From assembly GCF_965228935.1 (NCBI RefSeq), contig NZ_OZ245846.1, forward strand, positions 4,650,001-4,714,000: a stretch of 64,000 nucleotides of DNA, in the 5' to 3' direction. A program made the translations under genes and the position numbers. Shown piece after piece: positions 35,110 through 44,679 of the stretch (within the stretch, counting starts at the first letter, position 1; each line of letters begins with the position of its first letter). The notes under the pieces are model-generated. The model searched no databases and was not told where the DNA came from. It worked only from the letters and a program-made list of their open reading frames with translations. This DNA comes from Ulvibacterium sp965228935. GTDB lineage: Bacteria; Bacteroidota; Bacteroidia; Flavobacteriales; Flavobacteriaceae.

Positions 35110-36291
35110 ATGATATCGAGAACCATTCAAAACCTAATTGCAAAATACTTAACAAAACAAGCATCCCTTTCCGAACTGGATGAGCTTTCCAGATGGATGG
35201 AGAACGATTCAAATAGACAAGAGTTTATAAAATATCTGAAAATCAACCATGCGATCGATTTCAATATGAAAAAGTTTGGTACGGATAATTCCAAAAGGCA
35301 ATTACTGAAATTTATAGATCGGGAAAAGAGGGGGAATAGGGTGCGAAGTGCATTTAAATTCATGAAGTATGCCGCAGCAATCCTGATATTTATGGGTATT
35401 GGATACTTTTTTAGAAATGGGATTTCGGAAAATGGGCAAGGTTCAATTGAAGAGAAGGCAAATCCCCCCTTGGTGGTTGGTGATGAAATCAAAGTGGGTA
35501 CGGATAGGGCCATCCTAACTCTGGAGGACGGCTCGCAAATTAATTTGGAAAAAGGAAAAACCATACGTACAAAAAACGTAAAAAGCAATGGCGAAGAGTT
35601 AGTTTACGATTCTTCCGATATAACGAGTACCGAGATAGCCTATAACTATCTGACCATTCCACGAGGAGGTCAATTTCACATAAAATTGGAAGATGGAACT
35701 TTGGTATGGCTTAACTCGGAAAGCCAGTTAAAGTATCCTGTAGCTTTTATCGAAGGGGAAGCAAGAAATGTGGAGTTGGTCTATGGGGAAGCCTATTTTA
35801 AGGTCTCCCCGAGCACCGAACATGAAGAAGCAACATTTAAGGTTTTAAACGCATCCCAAGAGATAGAGGTTCTAGGAACGGAATTTAATGTAAAGGCCTA
35901 CAAGGACGAAACGAATATTTATACCACATTGGTAGAGGGTAAAGTAACCATTGGTACGGCCACGGCAAAGCGGGTCTTGGAGCCTAATCAGCAGTCTAAT
36001 TTGGACCTTAAGAATAACAGTATTAGCATTAACCACACCAATGTGACCTATGAAACATCATGGAGAAAGGGACTCTTTAGTTTTAAGGGTAAATCTTTGG
36101 GAGAGATTGCCAAGGTACTTTCCCGGTGGTACGATGTAGACATACTGTTTTCCAGGCCAGAACTTAAGACCGTGAAGTTCAATGGTGTGTTAAGCAAAGA
36201 AGAAGCTATCGAGGAAATATTAAACAGTATTTTAAGCACTAATTTTATAAATGCCTATGAGATAAAGAATAAAACCATTACGATAAAATAG
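35110..36291 (+). CDS. FecR-family anti-sigma factor of PUL1
   Basis: Single-pass inner-membrane anti-sigma regulator, 393 residues. The N-terminal cytoplasmic part (about 1-85) would bind the sigma factor, a transmembrane helix follows (about 88-104), and the periplasmic part has a FecR domain (about 180-290; YGEAYFKVS and LGTEFNVKAY segments) and a C-terminal DUF4974-like secretin/TonB short N-terminus domain (about 320-393; WRKGLFSFKGKSLGEIAKVL). It should relay binding at the STN domain of the adjacent SusC. A hairpin lies between its stop and susC. Confidence 0.9.
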   Translation: MISRTIQNLIAKYLTKQASLSELDELSRWMENDSNRQEFIKYLKINHAIDFNMKKFGTDNSKRQLLKFIDREKRGNRVRSAFKFMKYAAAILIFMGIGYFFRNGISENGQGSIEEKANPPLVVGDEIKVGTDRAILTLEDGSQINLEKGKTIRTKNVKSNGEELVYDSSDITSTEIAYNYLTIPRGGQFHIKLEDGTLVWLNSESQLKYPVAFIEGEARNVELVYGEAYFKVSPSTEHEEATFKVLNASQEIEVLGTEFNVKAYKDETNIYTTLVEGKVTIGTATAKRVLEPNQQSNLDLKNNSISINHTNVTYETSWRKGLFSFKGKSLGEIAKVLSRWYDVDILFSRPELKTVKFNGVLSKEEAIEEILNSILSTNFINAYEIKNKTITIK

Positions 36292-36296
36292 AAAAG

Positions 36297-36339
36297 GGGG
36301 ATAAAGTATATACCTGGACAGTACGCTGCTATTATCCCC
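36297..36339 (+). promoter_or_regulatory. Hairpin in the fecR-susC junction of PUL1
   Basis: An 8-bp perfect stem (GGGGATAA at 36297-36304 with TTATCCCC at 36332-36339) with a 27-nt loop lies 6 nt after the fecR stop and is followed by CTTTG rather than a T-run. It could act as a partial terminator or mRNA processing/stability element setting different levels of fecR and susC. Confidence 0.4.
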
Positions 36340-36388
36340 TCTTTGAATCAATTGATTAAAAATGTTTAACCAACTAATACTCAAATTT

Positions 36389-39300
36389 ATGAAAATTAAA
36401 TTTACCAACCATCTTTTCCGTAAGTGGAAAGAGCTACTGAAGTTCATCATGAGAACCTTTATATTCTTGCTTTGTTCCACAGTATTCGGGTTCACAACGG
36501 GTGATATCTTCTCACAAAACACCAAAATCCGCATTGATGAAGATAAGTTGGCCTCTATTGATGAAGTCTTTGATTTGCTACGAGATCAGACCGACTATAC
36601 GTTTATATACCAAGAAGATCTTTTTAAGGATGCACCCAAAGTACAACTAAAAAAAGGGATTATTCGGGCCAATAAATTATTGGAAGCCTGTTTTTCGGGA
36701 AGGGATTTCAAGTTGGAGTTTAAAGGCAAAAAAATTGTGATCATTGCACCTGATTCTTCGGGCACGGATCAGCGGACATATACGATTACCGGTATTGTTA
36801 CGGACAAGGATGATGTGCCCTTACCGGGGGCCAGTGTGTTCGTTGTCGGGACCACAACAGGAACCCAGGCCGATTTTGATGGTAATTTCACAATAACCGT
36901 TCCGGAGGGAGGGGTTCTTGAGGTTACCTATTTAGGATACTCTCCTCAGCGCTTTACCATCACTCAGGATGAGAATTTACAAATCCGTTTACAAGAGGAT
37001 GCGGCATCCTTGGACGAGGTAGTCGTAATCGGGTATGGTACTGCTGTCAAGAAAGATTTAACGGGGGCGGTCTCCTCTTTTGATCAAAAGGCTGTAGACC
37101 GCCAGCCAGGGGCAACCGATGTTTCCGAATTGATGAGAGGGGCCGTACCTGGATTAAATGTGGGAACAAGTACCGATCCTTCGGGAAACTCGAGCTTGAT
37201 CGTTAGGGGGATTACCTCATTTAGGACGGGCGACGATGACCCTACCTTTGGGGCAAATAATGCGCCCCTTTTGGTAGTAGATGACGTTATTTTTCAAGGG
37301 AGTATCTCCAGTATCAATCCGGCGGATATTGCGAGTGTCAATGTATTGAAAGATGCCAGTGCCGCCGCGGTCTACGGATCTAGGGCAGCCTCCGGGGTAA
37401 TTATTATTACCACGAAAAAAGGAACAACCGGAAAACCTATTATAAACCTACGGAGTGCAGTAGGTTTTGCGCATGCCGGTAGTGTAGAAGAGGTCTACGG
37501 CCCGGGCGAATATTTGGATTACAAAGGGCAAGTCTTCGACGTAATAGATGGAGGAAACGAATTGGGCTATTATCAGGATCCCAATAACCTACCAGATGGT
37601 GTAACCTTAAATGATTGGTTGGAATATGATGGGCTTGGGGGAACACAGACCGATCCTGTGGAAATATGGTTGGATAGACTGGAAATGAGCGATATTGAAA
37701 AGGAAAACTTCAGGCAAGGCAATATATTGGATTGGAGGGACATCATTTTCCAAACTGGCCTTAGGACCAATAACACGGTAAGTATTTCCGGTAAGACGAA
37801 AAATGTAAGTTATTACACGTCCTTGGGCCATGTAAGCAATGAGGGGATACTGCTTTTCGAAAAGGATGAAACCCTTAGAGGAAGGCTTAACCTGGAGATG
37901 AAAATCAGTGATTTTTTGTCGGCAGGCGTTAATTTACAGGCCTTTACCCGAACGGCTCCCAGGAATTTGCCCGACCATCTGCTGATTTATGATCGGCAAA
38001 GCCCGTACGGCAGTTTGTTCTATGAAGATGGGGAATTTAGGCATTTTCCCTATGATGATGCCTTGGCCCCCAACCCTTTTTTATGGGAGTATGAAGATAA
38101 TAGTTTCAAGCAGCGAGAACTTTTTACAAACATCTTTGCAAAAGTGAAATTACCCTATGGTTTTTCGTTTCGGGTCAATTGGTCCAACCGTGCCAATTAT
38201 ATCCAAGATTATCGATTTATACCCGTGATAGCTACGTTGGGAGAAGGGGGCGATGTGGGTTCCAGGAGGGATCTATTTAGTCAACGATGGATGGTGGACA
38301 ACATCCTAAACTGGAACAAGACCTTTGGGGACGTCCACAACTTTGATGTAACCTTCTTGTTTAATATTGAAGAAGCGGAGACATTTAATAGCTTTCAATC
38401 CAATTCTGAATTCAGTCCCAATGATAGGCTATCCTACCATAACCTGGCACTCGGTGCCAACCCTGTCCTGACCGATGATGATACCGCTGATACACGTTCT
38501 ACCGCCGATGCCATAATGGGAAGATTCAGCTATAACCTACTCGATCGCTATTACTTGACCGCCACGGTAAGACGGGACGGCTATTCAGCATTTGGAGTGA
38601 ATAATCCCAGGGCTACATTTCCGTCCATTTCTTTGGGATGGAGGTTATCTGAGGAGAGTTTTATGGAAAAGGCGGAGTTTATGGATAATCTTAAATTAAG
38701 AGCATCATGGGGGCGGAACGGAAACAGGGATATTGGGGTCTATTCTGCCTTGTCCAGATTACAAGGTGTTCCCTACATCTATGACCGATCTACCGTAATA
38801 GGGGTCAATGCTTCAGAACTCGCTAATTTGGATTTGAAATGGGAGACCACGGAAGCCTATAACGCAGGTTTGGACTTTGGTCTTTTCGGTTCCCGAATAT
38901 CGGGGTCTATAGACGCGTATTATAGTCTGACCGATGACCTGTTGCTTCAGCGATCATTGCCAAGGATTACAGGTTTTGAGGATGTATTTGCCAACCTCGG
39001 CGAAGTGGAGAACAAAGGGCTTGAGGTGGCCCTCAATACTGTGAACATTGACAATGATAGTTTTAGATGGTCATCAGCTGTCGTGTTTTCGTTTAACCGA
39101 AACAAAATCAAGAGCCTTTATGGGGATATCGTGGATGTATTGGATGATGATGGAAATGTAATTGGTCAACGGGAAGAGGATGATATTGAGAACGATTGGT
39201 ATATAGGCCATGCCATAGACGAGATCTTTGACTATAAGATTATTGGCGTATGGCAGGTAGGTGAAGAAGCAGAGGCCGAGACCTATGGCAGGGTACCCGG

Positions 39301-39823
39301 TGACTTTAAGATTTTGGATGTCAATGATGATGGGATTATCGATTTTGACGATCAGGTCTTTCAGGGGAATAGACTACCGCAGTATCGGGCCAGTTTACGG
39401 AACGATTTCGTATATAAGAATTTTGACCTGTCCATTTTCGCGAACGCCCTGTTGGATTATAAGGGTATAAATGATGAACATTTTAATTTTCGCGTCCAGC
39501 AACAAAGGCTCAACAAGATAAAGACACCTTTTTGGACACCGGACAACCCTACTAATGAATGGGCCAGATTGGATTCGAAGAATTCCTCACCTGAAACCAA
39601 TTGGTATGCGGACAGATCTTTCATAAGGATACAAAACATAACCTTGGGCTACACGTTTCCCCAGACTATATTGGATAAGTTCAATATCAAGTCTTTGAGG
39701 CTCTATGCCAATGTTCAGAACCTTCCGGCATTTTCCTTGGGAGGATGGGAGTATGGGTGGGACGTGGAAACGGGTGTCCCTACACCTCTTCTTACCGCAT
39801 TTGGTTTGGATTTAAGTTTCTAA
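36389..39823 (+). CDS. SusC/RagA-family TonB-dependent transporter with STN domain (PUL1)
   Basis: Outer-membrane barrel importing glycan fragments in partnership with SusD. From the ATG at 36389 (1144 residues) the order is: signal peptide (FIMRTFIFLLCSTVFGF), STN signalling domain (about 45-120), carboxypeptidase-D-like domain (about 135-215, GASVFVVGTTTGTQADFDGN), TonB-box region DEVVVIGYG, plug domain (VNVLKDASAAAVYGSRAASG near 325), and the 22-strand barrel ending in an aromatic residue (GLDLSF). The STN domain marks it as a transducer that signals to FecR. An upstream in-frame ATG at 36362 is possible but gives an atypical N-terminus. Confidence 0.94.
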   Translation: MKIKFTNHLFRKWKELLKFIMRTFIFLLCSTVFGFTTGDIFSQNTKIRIDEDKLASIDEVFDLLRDQTDYTFIYQEDLFKDAPKVQLKKGIIRANKLLEACFSGRDFKLEFKGKKIVIIAPDSSGTDQRTYTITGIVTDKDDVPLPGASVFVVGTTTGTQADFDGNFTITVPEGGVLEVTYLGYSPQRFTITQDENLQIRLQEDAASLDEVVVIGYGTAVKKDLTGAVSSFDQKAVDRQPGATDVSELMRGAVPGLNVGTSTDPSGNSSLIVRGITSFRTGDDDPTFGANNAPLLVVDDVIFQGSISSINPADIASVNVLKDASAAAVYGSRAASGVIIITTKKGTTGKPIINLRSAVGFAHAGSVEEVYGPGEYLDYKGQVFDVIDGGNELGYYQDPNNLPDGVTLNDWLEYDGLGGTQTDPVEIWLDRLEMSDIEKENFRQGNILDWRDIIFQTGLRTNNTVSISGKTKNVSYYTSLGHVSNEGILLFEKDETLRGRLNLEMKISDFLSAGVNLQAFTRTAPRNLPDHLLIYDRQSPYGSLFYEDGEFRHFPYDDALAPNPFLWEYEDNSFKQRELFTNIFAKVKLPYGFSFRVNWSNRANYIQDYRFIPVIATLGEGGDVGSRRDLFSQRWMVDNILNWNKTFGDVHNFDVTFLFNIEEAETFNSFQSNSEFSPNDRLSYHNLALGANPVLTDDDTADTRSTADAIMGRFSYNLLDRYYLTATVRRDGYSAFGVNNPRATFPSISLGWRLSEESFMEKAEFMDNLKLRASWGRNGNRDIGVYSALSRLQGVPYIYDRSTVIGVNASELANLDLKWETTEAYNAGLDFGLFGSRISGSIDAYYSLTDDLLLQRSLPRITGFEDVFANLGEVENKGLEVALNTVNIDNDSFRWSSAVVFSFNRNKIKSLYGDIVDVLDDDGNVIGQREEDDIENDWYIGHAIDEIFDYKIIGVWQVGEEAEAETYGRVPGDFKILDVNDDGIIDFDDQVFQGNRLPQYRASLRNDFVYKNFDLSIFANALLDYKGINDEHFNFRVQQQRLNKIKTPFWTPDNPTNEWARLDSKNSSPETNWYADRSFIRIQNITLGYTFPQTILDKFNIKSLRLYANVQNLPAFSLGGWEYGWDVETGVPTPLLTAFGLDLSF

Positions 39824-39840
39824 TTAAAAACATACAAAAA

Positions 39841-41631
39841 ATGAAAATATATAAATATAGCTTTGTTGCACTACTATTTCTAGCGTTCGGTTGTTCGGAA
39901 GAACGGTTGGAGCCGGATCCCAAATCATTCTTTACTCCGGAAAATACCCTTGTTGACATAGCCGGACTAGAATCCGTTGTGGTTAGTATGAATAGCCGTT
40001 TTAGAACTGAATACGCCCGAGTTGACGACCATAATCTAATGTGGGAATGGAATTTTTCGGATTTTACGGTCAATGGAGCGCCGCCTGCAAACGTTCCCCA
40101 CAACCTTGAACTGCAAATGAGCCCCAATTCTACGGAAGATCGAGCCGTCGGTAGCTATTGGAATCTTGCCTGGGAAAGTATTAAAGATGCGAATTTGATC
40201 ATAAACAGGGTCGGTCCCATAGAGGCTCCGGAGCAAGTAAAGAATCAGCTGCTCGCCAAAGGCTACTTTGGCAGAGCCTATTGGTACTATAGGTTGGTCC
40301 ATCAATTTGGAGATGTGCCTTTACATTTAGAGGAGATTTCATCCCCCAAGCTCGATTTTTATTCGCATTCCAGAGAGACAATTCTTGAAAAGATTACCGA
40401 AGACCTTGAATTTGCAGTGCAATGGCTGCCAGATTTCGTGGAACCTGGTGACGTTAATCGTGCCGCAGGATCTTTTTTATTGACGAAATGCTATCTTTCG
40501 CTTCGTGAGTTTGACAAAGCCATCGCAGAAGCATCAAAAGTTATTGACGGAGGACAATACGCTTTGATGACCGCTCGCTTTGGAACCACTGAAGAACAGT
40601 TCTTCGGATATTCGTTTTTAGATCCGGCAGAGTTTGATGTCATATGGGATCTACATCAAAAATTCAACAAAAGCCTTGCGGAAAATACGGAAGCTATCCT
40701 GGTGGTACAAGATCAACATCTGACCGAGGGGAATGTGTCCAATGTAGGTACTGCCAAAATGAGGGATTATGTTCCGGTCTGGTGGCAGGCAAGGGATCCC
40801 AACGGAACACGGGCCTGTACCGATCTTGATTTTGGTACCGGGCTTAGAATGATCGAGCAATTAGGGCGTGGCGTGGGAAGAATGGTACCTTCCCAAGAGT
40901 TCCGCGACCTACGTGACGAAGATCCCAACGATTTAAGATATTCACAAAACAACTGGTTTGGTATGGAACGTTATGTCTATAACGACCCAAATTCAGATTT
41001 TTTTGGACAACCCTTTGACCCAGCCTCAGTTACGGATATTCGTCAATGGTATCCCATAGCGTATAGTAAAATGGTTTATATTGATGAAACGGGAGATCCC
41101 CGTCCAGCAAGGGCATCCAGTGATGAATATGTTTTTCGACTTGCGGAACTGTATTTACTTAGAGCGGAGGCCCATTGGTGGAAAGGGAACGTGGCAAGCG
41201 CAACTGCCGATGTTAATGTGGTTAGGGAAAGGGCGCAGGCCATACCAGCCGCCTCAGTGGATATAGACTATATATTTGACGAACGGGCCCGGGAATTATA
41301 TACGGAAACCCCGAGAAAGACCGAGCTTACCCGTGTAGCTTACATTATGGCCCAGTTGGGAATGAACGGCTATTCCTTGGATGATATGCACCAGAGCAAT
41401 TGGTTCTATGATCGGGTCATTAGCAGGAATCATTTTTATAGGGACGAAATACTACAAGGGGCGAATATTTATAGAATATTACCTTATCATGTGTATTGGC
41501 CTATCAAAGAGGAAGAAATAAGGGCTAATTCGTTGGGCAAAATAAATCAGGCGATGGGCTATCCAGGTTCTGAGACCAATATCGCACCACTTACGGATCC
41601 CAACCAGACCAAACCGGAAGGAATAGAGTAG
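39841..41631 (+). CDS. SusD/RagB-family glycan-binding lipoprotein (PUL1)
   Basis: Surface lipoprotein forming the lid over the SusC barrel. The 596 residues start with a lipoprotein signal (LFLAFGCSEE, Cys about residue 18), and the TPR-rich SusD fold follows; characteristic are the GYFGRAYWYYRLVHQFGDVP segment near residue 140 and a late RLAELYLLRAEAHWW segment near 430. The ATG at 39841 lies 17 nt after the susC stop; a longer reading from 39745 is inside susC. The usual acidic motif after the lipid Cys (SEERLEPDPKS) could act as surface export signal. Closed by an intrinsic terminator. Confidence 0.93.
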   Translation: MKIYKYSFVALLFLAFGCSEERLEPDPKSFFTPENTLVDIAGLESVVVSMNSRFRTEYARVDDHNLMWEWNFSDFTVNGAPPANVPHNLELQMSPNSTEDRAVGSYWNLAWESIKDANLIINRVGPIEAPEQVKNQLLAKGYFGRAYWYYRLVHQFGDVPLHLEEISSPKLDFYSHSRETILEKITEDLEFAVQWLPDFVEPGDVNRAAGSFLLTKCYLSLREFDKAIAEASKVIDGGQYALMTARFGTTEEQFFGYSFLDPAEFDVIWDLHQKFNKSLAENTEAILVVQDQHLTEGNVSNVGTAKMRDYVPVWWQARDPNGTRACTDLDFGTGLRMIEQLGRGVGRMVPSQEFRDLRDEDPNDLRYSQNNWFGMERYVYNDPNSDFFGQPFDPASVTDIRQWYPIAYSKMVYIDETGDPRPARASSDEYVFRLAELYLLRAEAHWWKGNVASATADVNVVRERAQAIPAASVDIDYIFDERARELYTETPRKTELTRVAYIMAQLGMNGYSLDDMHQSNWFYDRVISRNHFYRDEILQGANIYRILPYHVYWPIKEEEIRANSLGKINQAMGYPGSETNIAPLTDPNQTKPEGIE

Positions 41632-41652
41632 TGCTTGAGTTTTGTTAGTTTG

Positions 41653-41683
41653 AAACACGCCCTGTTTTTGGGGCGTGTTTTTA
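41653..41683 (+). terminator. Intrinsic terminator after PUL1 susD
   Basis: A 10-bp perfect stem (AAACACGCCC at 41653-41662 with GGGCGTGTTT at 41671-41680), an 8-nt loop and five T lie 22 nt after the susD stop. It separates the fecR-susC-susD unit from the enzyme genes, which would then be transcribed by read-through or their own promoter. Confidence 0.8.
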
Positions 41684-41722
41684 TCCTTTGCCCTTGATTC
41701 ATAATGCAAACCTTGATTTGAA

Positions 41723-43840
41723 ATGAAGCCAACATTCCCATTACAAAAGTTTTTTACAACCATGTTAACTGTTAGTGTTTTGCTCTCATGTGGTGAAAAA
41801 CAAGATATGGATTCTTCTATAGCCAACAGTATCGATATTGGCACTGGTAAAGAAGATAATGTCATTGTCGTTGAATCAACAGATGCGGTGAATACGCCTT
41901 CAAAGCGGCAAATTCTCCTACCAGAGTTCAAAAAATATGTACATGTAGCAGCGGATGCCAAACACTTCCGGTGGATTGGGGCCAGTAATAGGATGTTTCC
42001 ATGGACTGGTAAAAATGACCTTACATCCATCTTTGCACCAAAAAATCCAACACCTCCCAGGATTCCCGATCCCAACCGCCGGGCATTGACCATGATGTTC
42101 AAGTTGACAAATGGAAATTACCTCACGCTCCTACCACTATCTGGCGAAGCTAGTGTAAGTTGGTTGGAGGTGACCGAAGATGGTGAACTTATTTTGGATT
42201 ATGGGTCACTGGGAACCGAATCCATACCCGAAAACACCAATATTCCGTTGCTCGCATGGTATGAATCCGAAAATGTTTATGAATCCATCGCAAAGACTTG
42301 GGAATTGGCTATTAACGATGATAAAGTCAAAGCCGAAGGCAGTCTTCGGTCAATCAAGAAATATCCCGAAGCCTTAAAATACTTAGGCTGGTGTACTTGG
42401 GAGCAGTATCGCAAAGACATCAATGAAGAAATTTTGGTATCGGCCATTGATAAGATTGAGGGTTCAGGGGTTCCGGTCCGTTGGTTTTTGATTGATGACG
42501 GACATCAGGACGATGAGTCCGGGTTTTTAAAATCATTTACACCGAACAAGGAAAAATTTCCCAACGGATGGCAACCTATCATATCCAGAAAAAAGGAGGA
42601 CGCCGTAAAATGGATGGGGATATGGCATGGTTTTTTGTCGCACTGGAATGGAGTACACATAGACCATTCCATGCAAGAATTGGTGCCGTTTCTTGTCCCC
42701 AACCCCGATCGTAAAAAAGGGTTGTTGCCAAAGGACGATATGGCGTCTAGCGAAGCATTTTATGAATACCTCGTCACAACGATAAAAGGGCAAGGGTTCG
42801 ATTTTATGAAAACGGACAATGTATCCCGATCAACCTTGGAGTACACCGCACTTGCCAATGCCTCCAAAGCGCAACGGCAAAATGTGCTGGCACTGGAAAG
42901 GGCCTGCCATGAACATGGCATCGGCCTTATGAATTGCAGTGCCCAAAACACGATTGGTATGTTAAATGCCTCCAACAGTGCCACTATGCGTACAAGTCCC
43001 GATTATCAAAAGCATAATTTACCCACTTCAAAATCACAGATTCTGCAATCGATCTTTAATGTACTTTGGCTTGGGCAAACCCTATGGCCGGACCATGATA
43101 TGTTCCATTCCTCGGATCAAGAAGTAAGGGAGAGCATGTCCGTTACCAAAGCAATGTCTGGTGGCCCGATTTATGTATCGGACGACCCTGCTGATTTCAA
43201 CAAAGAAGTGATTATGCCTTTGTGTTATGAAGATGGCTTGTTGGTCAGGCCTGAAGCCCCTGCCGTGCCATTACCTGAAAGTATCTTTAACGATGCACTT
43301 TATGAGTTCGGGAACGTCTACAGGACCATAGCTCCCTTAAAGAACAAGGCCTGTGCCATTACCGCTTATAACCTGAGCATTAAGGCCACCCAACCCTTAA
43401 GGGGCTCTATACAAAAGGAGGATTACACCTATGCATCTGCAATGATACAGCCTTATACCGGCCCATGGGAAATGCCCAAAGAAGGGTTGGTCATTTATGA
43501 TTGGAAGGAGCAAACAGGCAAAAAACTAAATGGACAAGGGCTAGAATTCCAAATAGATGGATTTGGTCATAAGCTTTTCCTTTTATGTCCGATCAAAAAT
43601 CAGTGGGCGGTTATTGGTAGGCCCGATAAGTACCTGTCTCCAAGTACGGTAGAGATATTGGACACCTCAGCCAATGCAATTACTTTGCGGATGGAAGAAA
43701 AAGGCCCTATACTATTGTATTCGGCAACGGGAACGCCTTCCTCGGATTACTTGGTTTTTTCAGCCATGGGCAATGATTTTTACAAAGGAGTACCTTTAAA
43801 AAGGTATCCTAATGACAATAAATTGAAAATTTCGAGATAA
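41723..43840 (+). CDS. GH36/raffinose-synthase-like alpha-galactosidase lipoprotein (Sip1-related)
   Basis: Probable retaining alpha-galactoside hydrolase of clan GH-D. The 705 residues begin with a lipoprotein signal (VSVLLSCGEK, Cys23). The barrel shows LGWCTWEQYRKDIN near residue 221, WFLIDDGHQDD near 254, the nucleophile in FMKTDN (Asp365) and the acid/base region WPDHDMFHSSD (Asp457-Asp459), parallel to the DWDMF motif of plant raffinose synthases and Sip1 proteins. This subgroup includes alpha-galactosidases, raffinose synthases and stachyose-related enzymes; hydrolysis is inferred from the PUL setting. Followed 9 nt later by the SGNH esterase gene. Confidence 0.85.
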   Translation: MKPTFPLQKFFTTMLTVSVLLSCGEKQDMDSSIANSIDIGTGKEDNVIVVESTDAVNTPSKRQILLPEFKKYVHVAADAKHFRWIGASNRMFPWTGKNDLTSIFAPKNPTPPRIPDPNRRALTMMFKLTNGNYLTLLPLSGEASVSWLEVTEDGELILDYGSLGTESIPENTNIPLLAWYESENVYESIAKTWELAINDDKVKAEGSLRSIKKYPEALKYLGWCTWEQYRKDINEEILVSAIDKIEGSGVPVRWFLIDDGHQDDESGFLKSFTPNKEKFPNGWQPIISRKKEDAVKWMGIWHGFLSHWNGVHIDHSMQELVPFLVPNPDRKKGLLPKDDMASSEAFYEYLVTTIKGQGFDFMKTDNVSRSTLEYTALANASKAQRQNVLALERACHEHGIGLMNCSAQNTIGMLNASNSATMRTSPDYQKHNLPTSKSQILQSIFNVLWLGQTLWPDHDMFHSSDQEVRESMSVTKAMSGGPIYVSDDPADFNKEVIMPLCYEDGLLVRPEAPAVPLPESIFNDALYEFGNVYRTIAPLKNKACAITAYNLSIKATQPLRGSIQKEDYTYASAMIQPYTGPWEMPKEGLVIYDWKEQTGKKLNGQGLEFQIDGFGHKLFLLCPIKNQWAVIGRPDKYLSPSTVEILDTSANAITLRMEEKGPILLYSATGTPSSDYLVFSAMGNDFYKGVPLKRYPNDNKLKISR

Positions 43841-43849
43841 GACTAAAAC

Positions 43850-44674
43850 ATGTGCAAGTTTCTAAAATCTCTTTTGTTTCTGATTGTCCTGATAGGATGC
43901 GGTGAAAATACCAATAGTGATGAAACAACCGGAACATCCCGACAGAAACAGACATTGGAATTACCACAACAATCTAACCTATGGGTGTTTGTAATGGCCG
44001 GTCAATCCAATATGACGGGCCGCGGAACAATAGAACCCCGCGACACCATCCGGAACAATAGAATTTTTGCTATCAATAACAAGAATGACATTGTCCTTGC
44101 CCAGGAGCCCTTACATTTTTATGAACCATCAGGAGCTGGATTGGATTGCGGGATGTCGTTTGGCCTGGAAATGCTGAAAAATGTACCGCTGGAGGTCTCC
44201 ATACTGCTGATTCCAACAGCTGTGGGAGGGAGCTCCATTGAACAATGGATCAATGATGAAACATGGCGTGGTGTGGCACTTTCCAGCAATTTCAGGGAAC
44301 GGGTCAAGGCATCACAAAAACACGGAACGTTAAAAGGGATACTCTGGCATCAGGGCGAGTCCGATGCCCATAAGGGAAGAACCAAAGAAGAACATCTAGA
44401 AAATATGGGAACCTTGTTCGGAAGGCTCAGGGCGATTGTGGGACAGGCAAGTTTACCGATAGTAGTGGGAAAATTGGGGTCTTTTGGTATTCAACAGAAG
44501 CAGTGGGACCAAATCAATGCGTCCATTGAAGCCTATGCCTCATCGGATGATTTTTGCGAGGTCATCGAAACTTTTGATTTGAAACATAAAGGGGATTCCC
44601 TCCATTTTAATTCGGCCGCCCAGCGGGAAATGGGAAAGCGTTATGCAAGGGCCATCTTAGAACTTATAAATTGA
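43850..44674 (+). CDS. SGNH-type carbohydrate acetylesterase lipoprotein (sialate O-acetylesterase-like)
   Basis: Probable O-acetylesterase of the SASA/CE6-like group. The 274 residues start with a lipoprotein signal (LIVLIGCGEN, Cys17). Block I is MAGQSNMTGRG with the nucleophilic Ser53, block III the WHQGESDAHKG segment near residue 167, and block V DSLHFNSAAQ near 251, containing the catalytic Asp and His. It would remove acetyl groups from the PUL1 glycan, exposing it to the glycosidase and sulfatase. Its end overlaps the region just before the sulfatase ATG. Confidence 0.85.
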   Translation: MCKFLKSLLFLIVLIGCGENTNSDETTGTSRQKQTLELPQQSNLWVFVMAGQSNMTGRGTIEPRDTIRNNRIFAINNKNDIVLAQEPLHFYEPSGAGLDCGMSFGLEMLKNVPLEVSILLIPTAVGGSSIEQWINDETWRGVALSSNFRERVKASQKHGTLKGILWHQGESDAHKGRTKEEHLENMGTLFGRLRAIVGQASLPIVVGKLGSFGIQQKQWDQINASIEAYASSDDFCEVIETFDLKHKGDSLHFNSAAQREMGKRYARAILELIN

Positions 44675-44679
44675 ATAGT

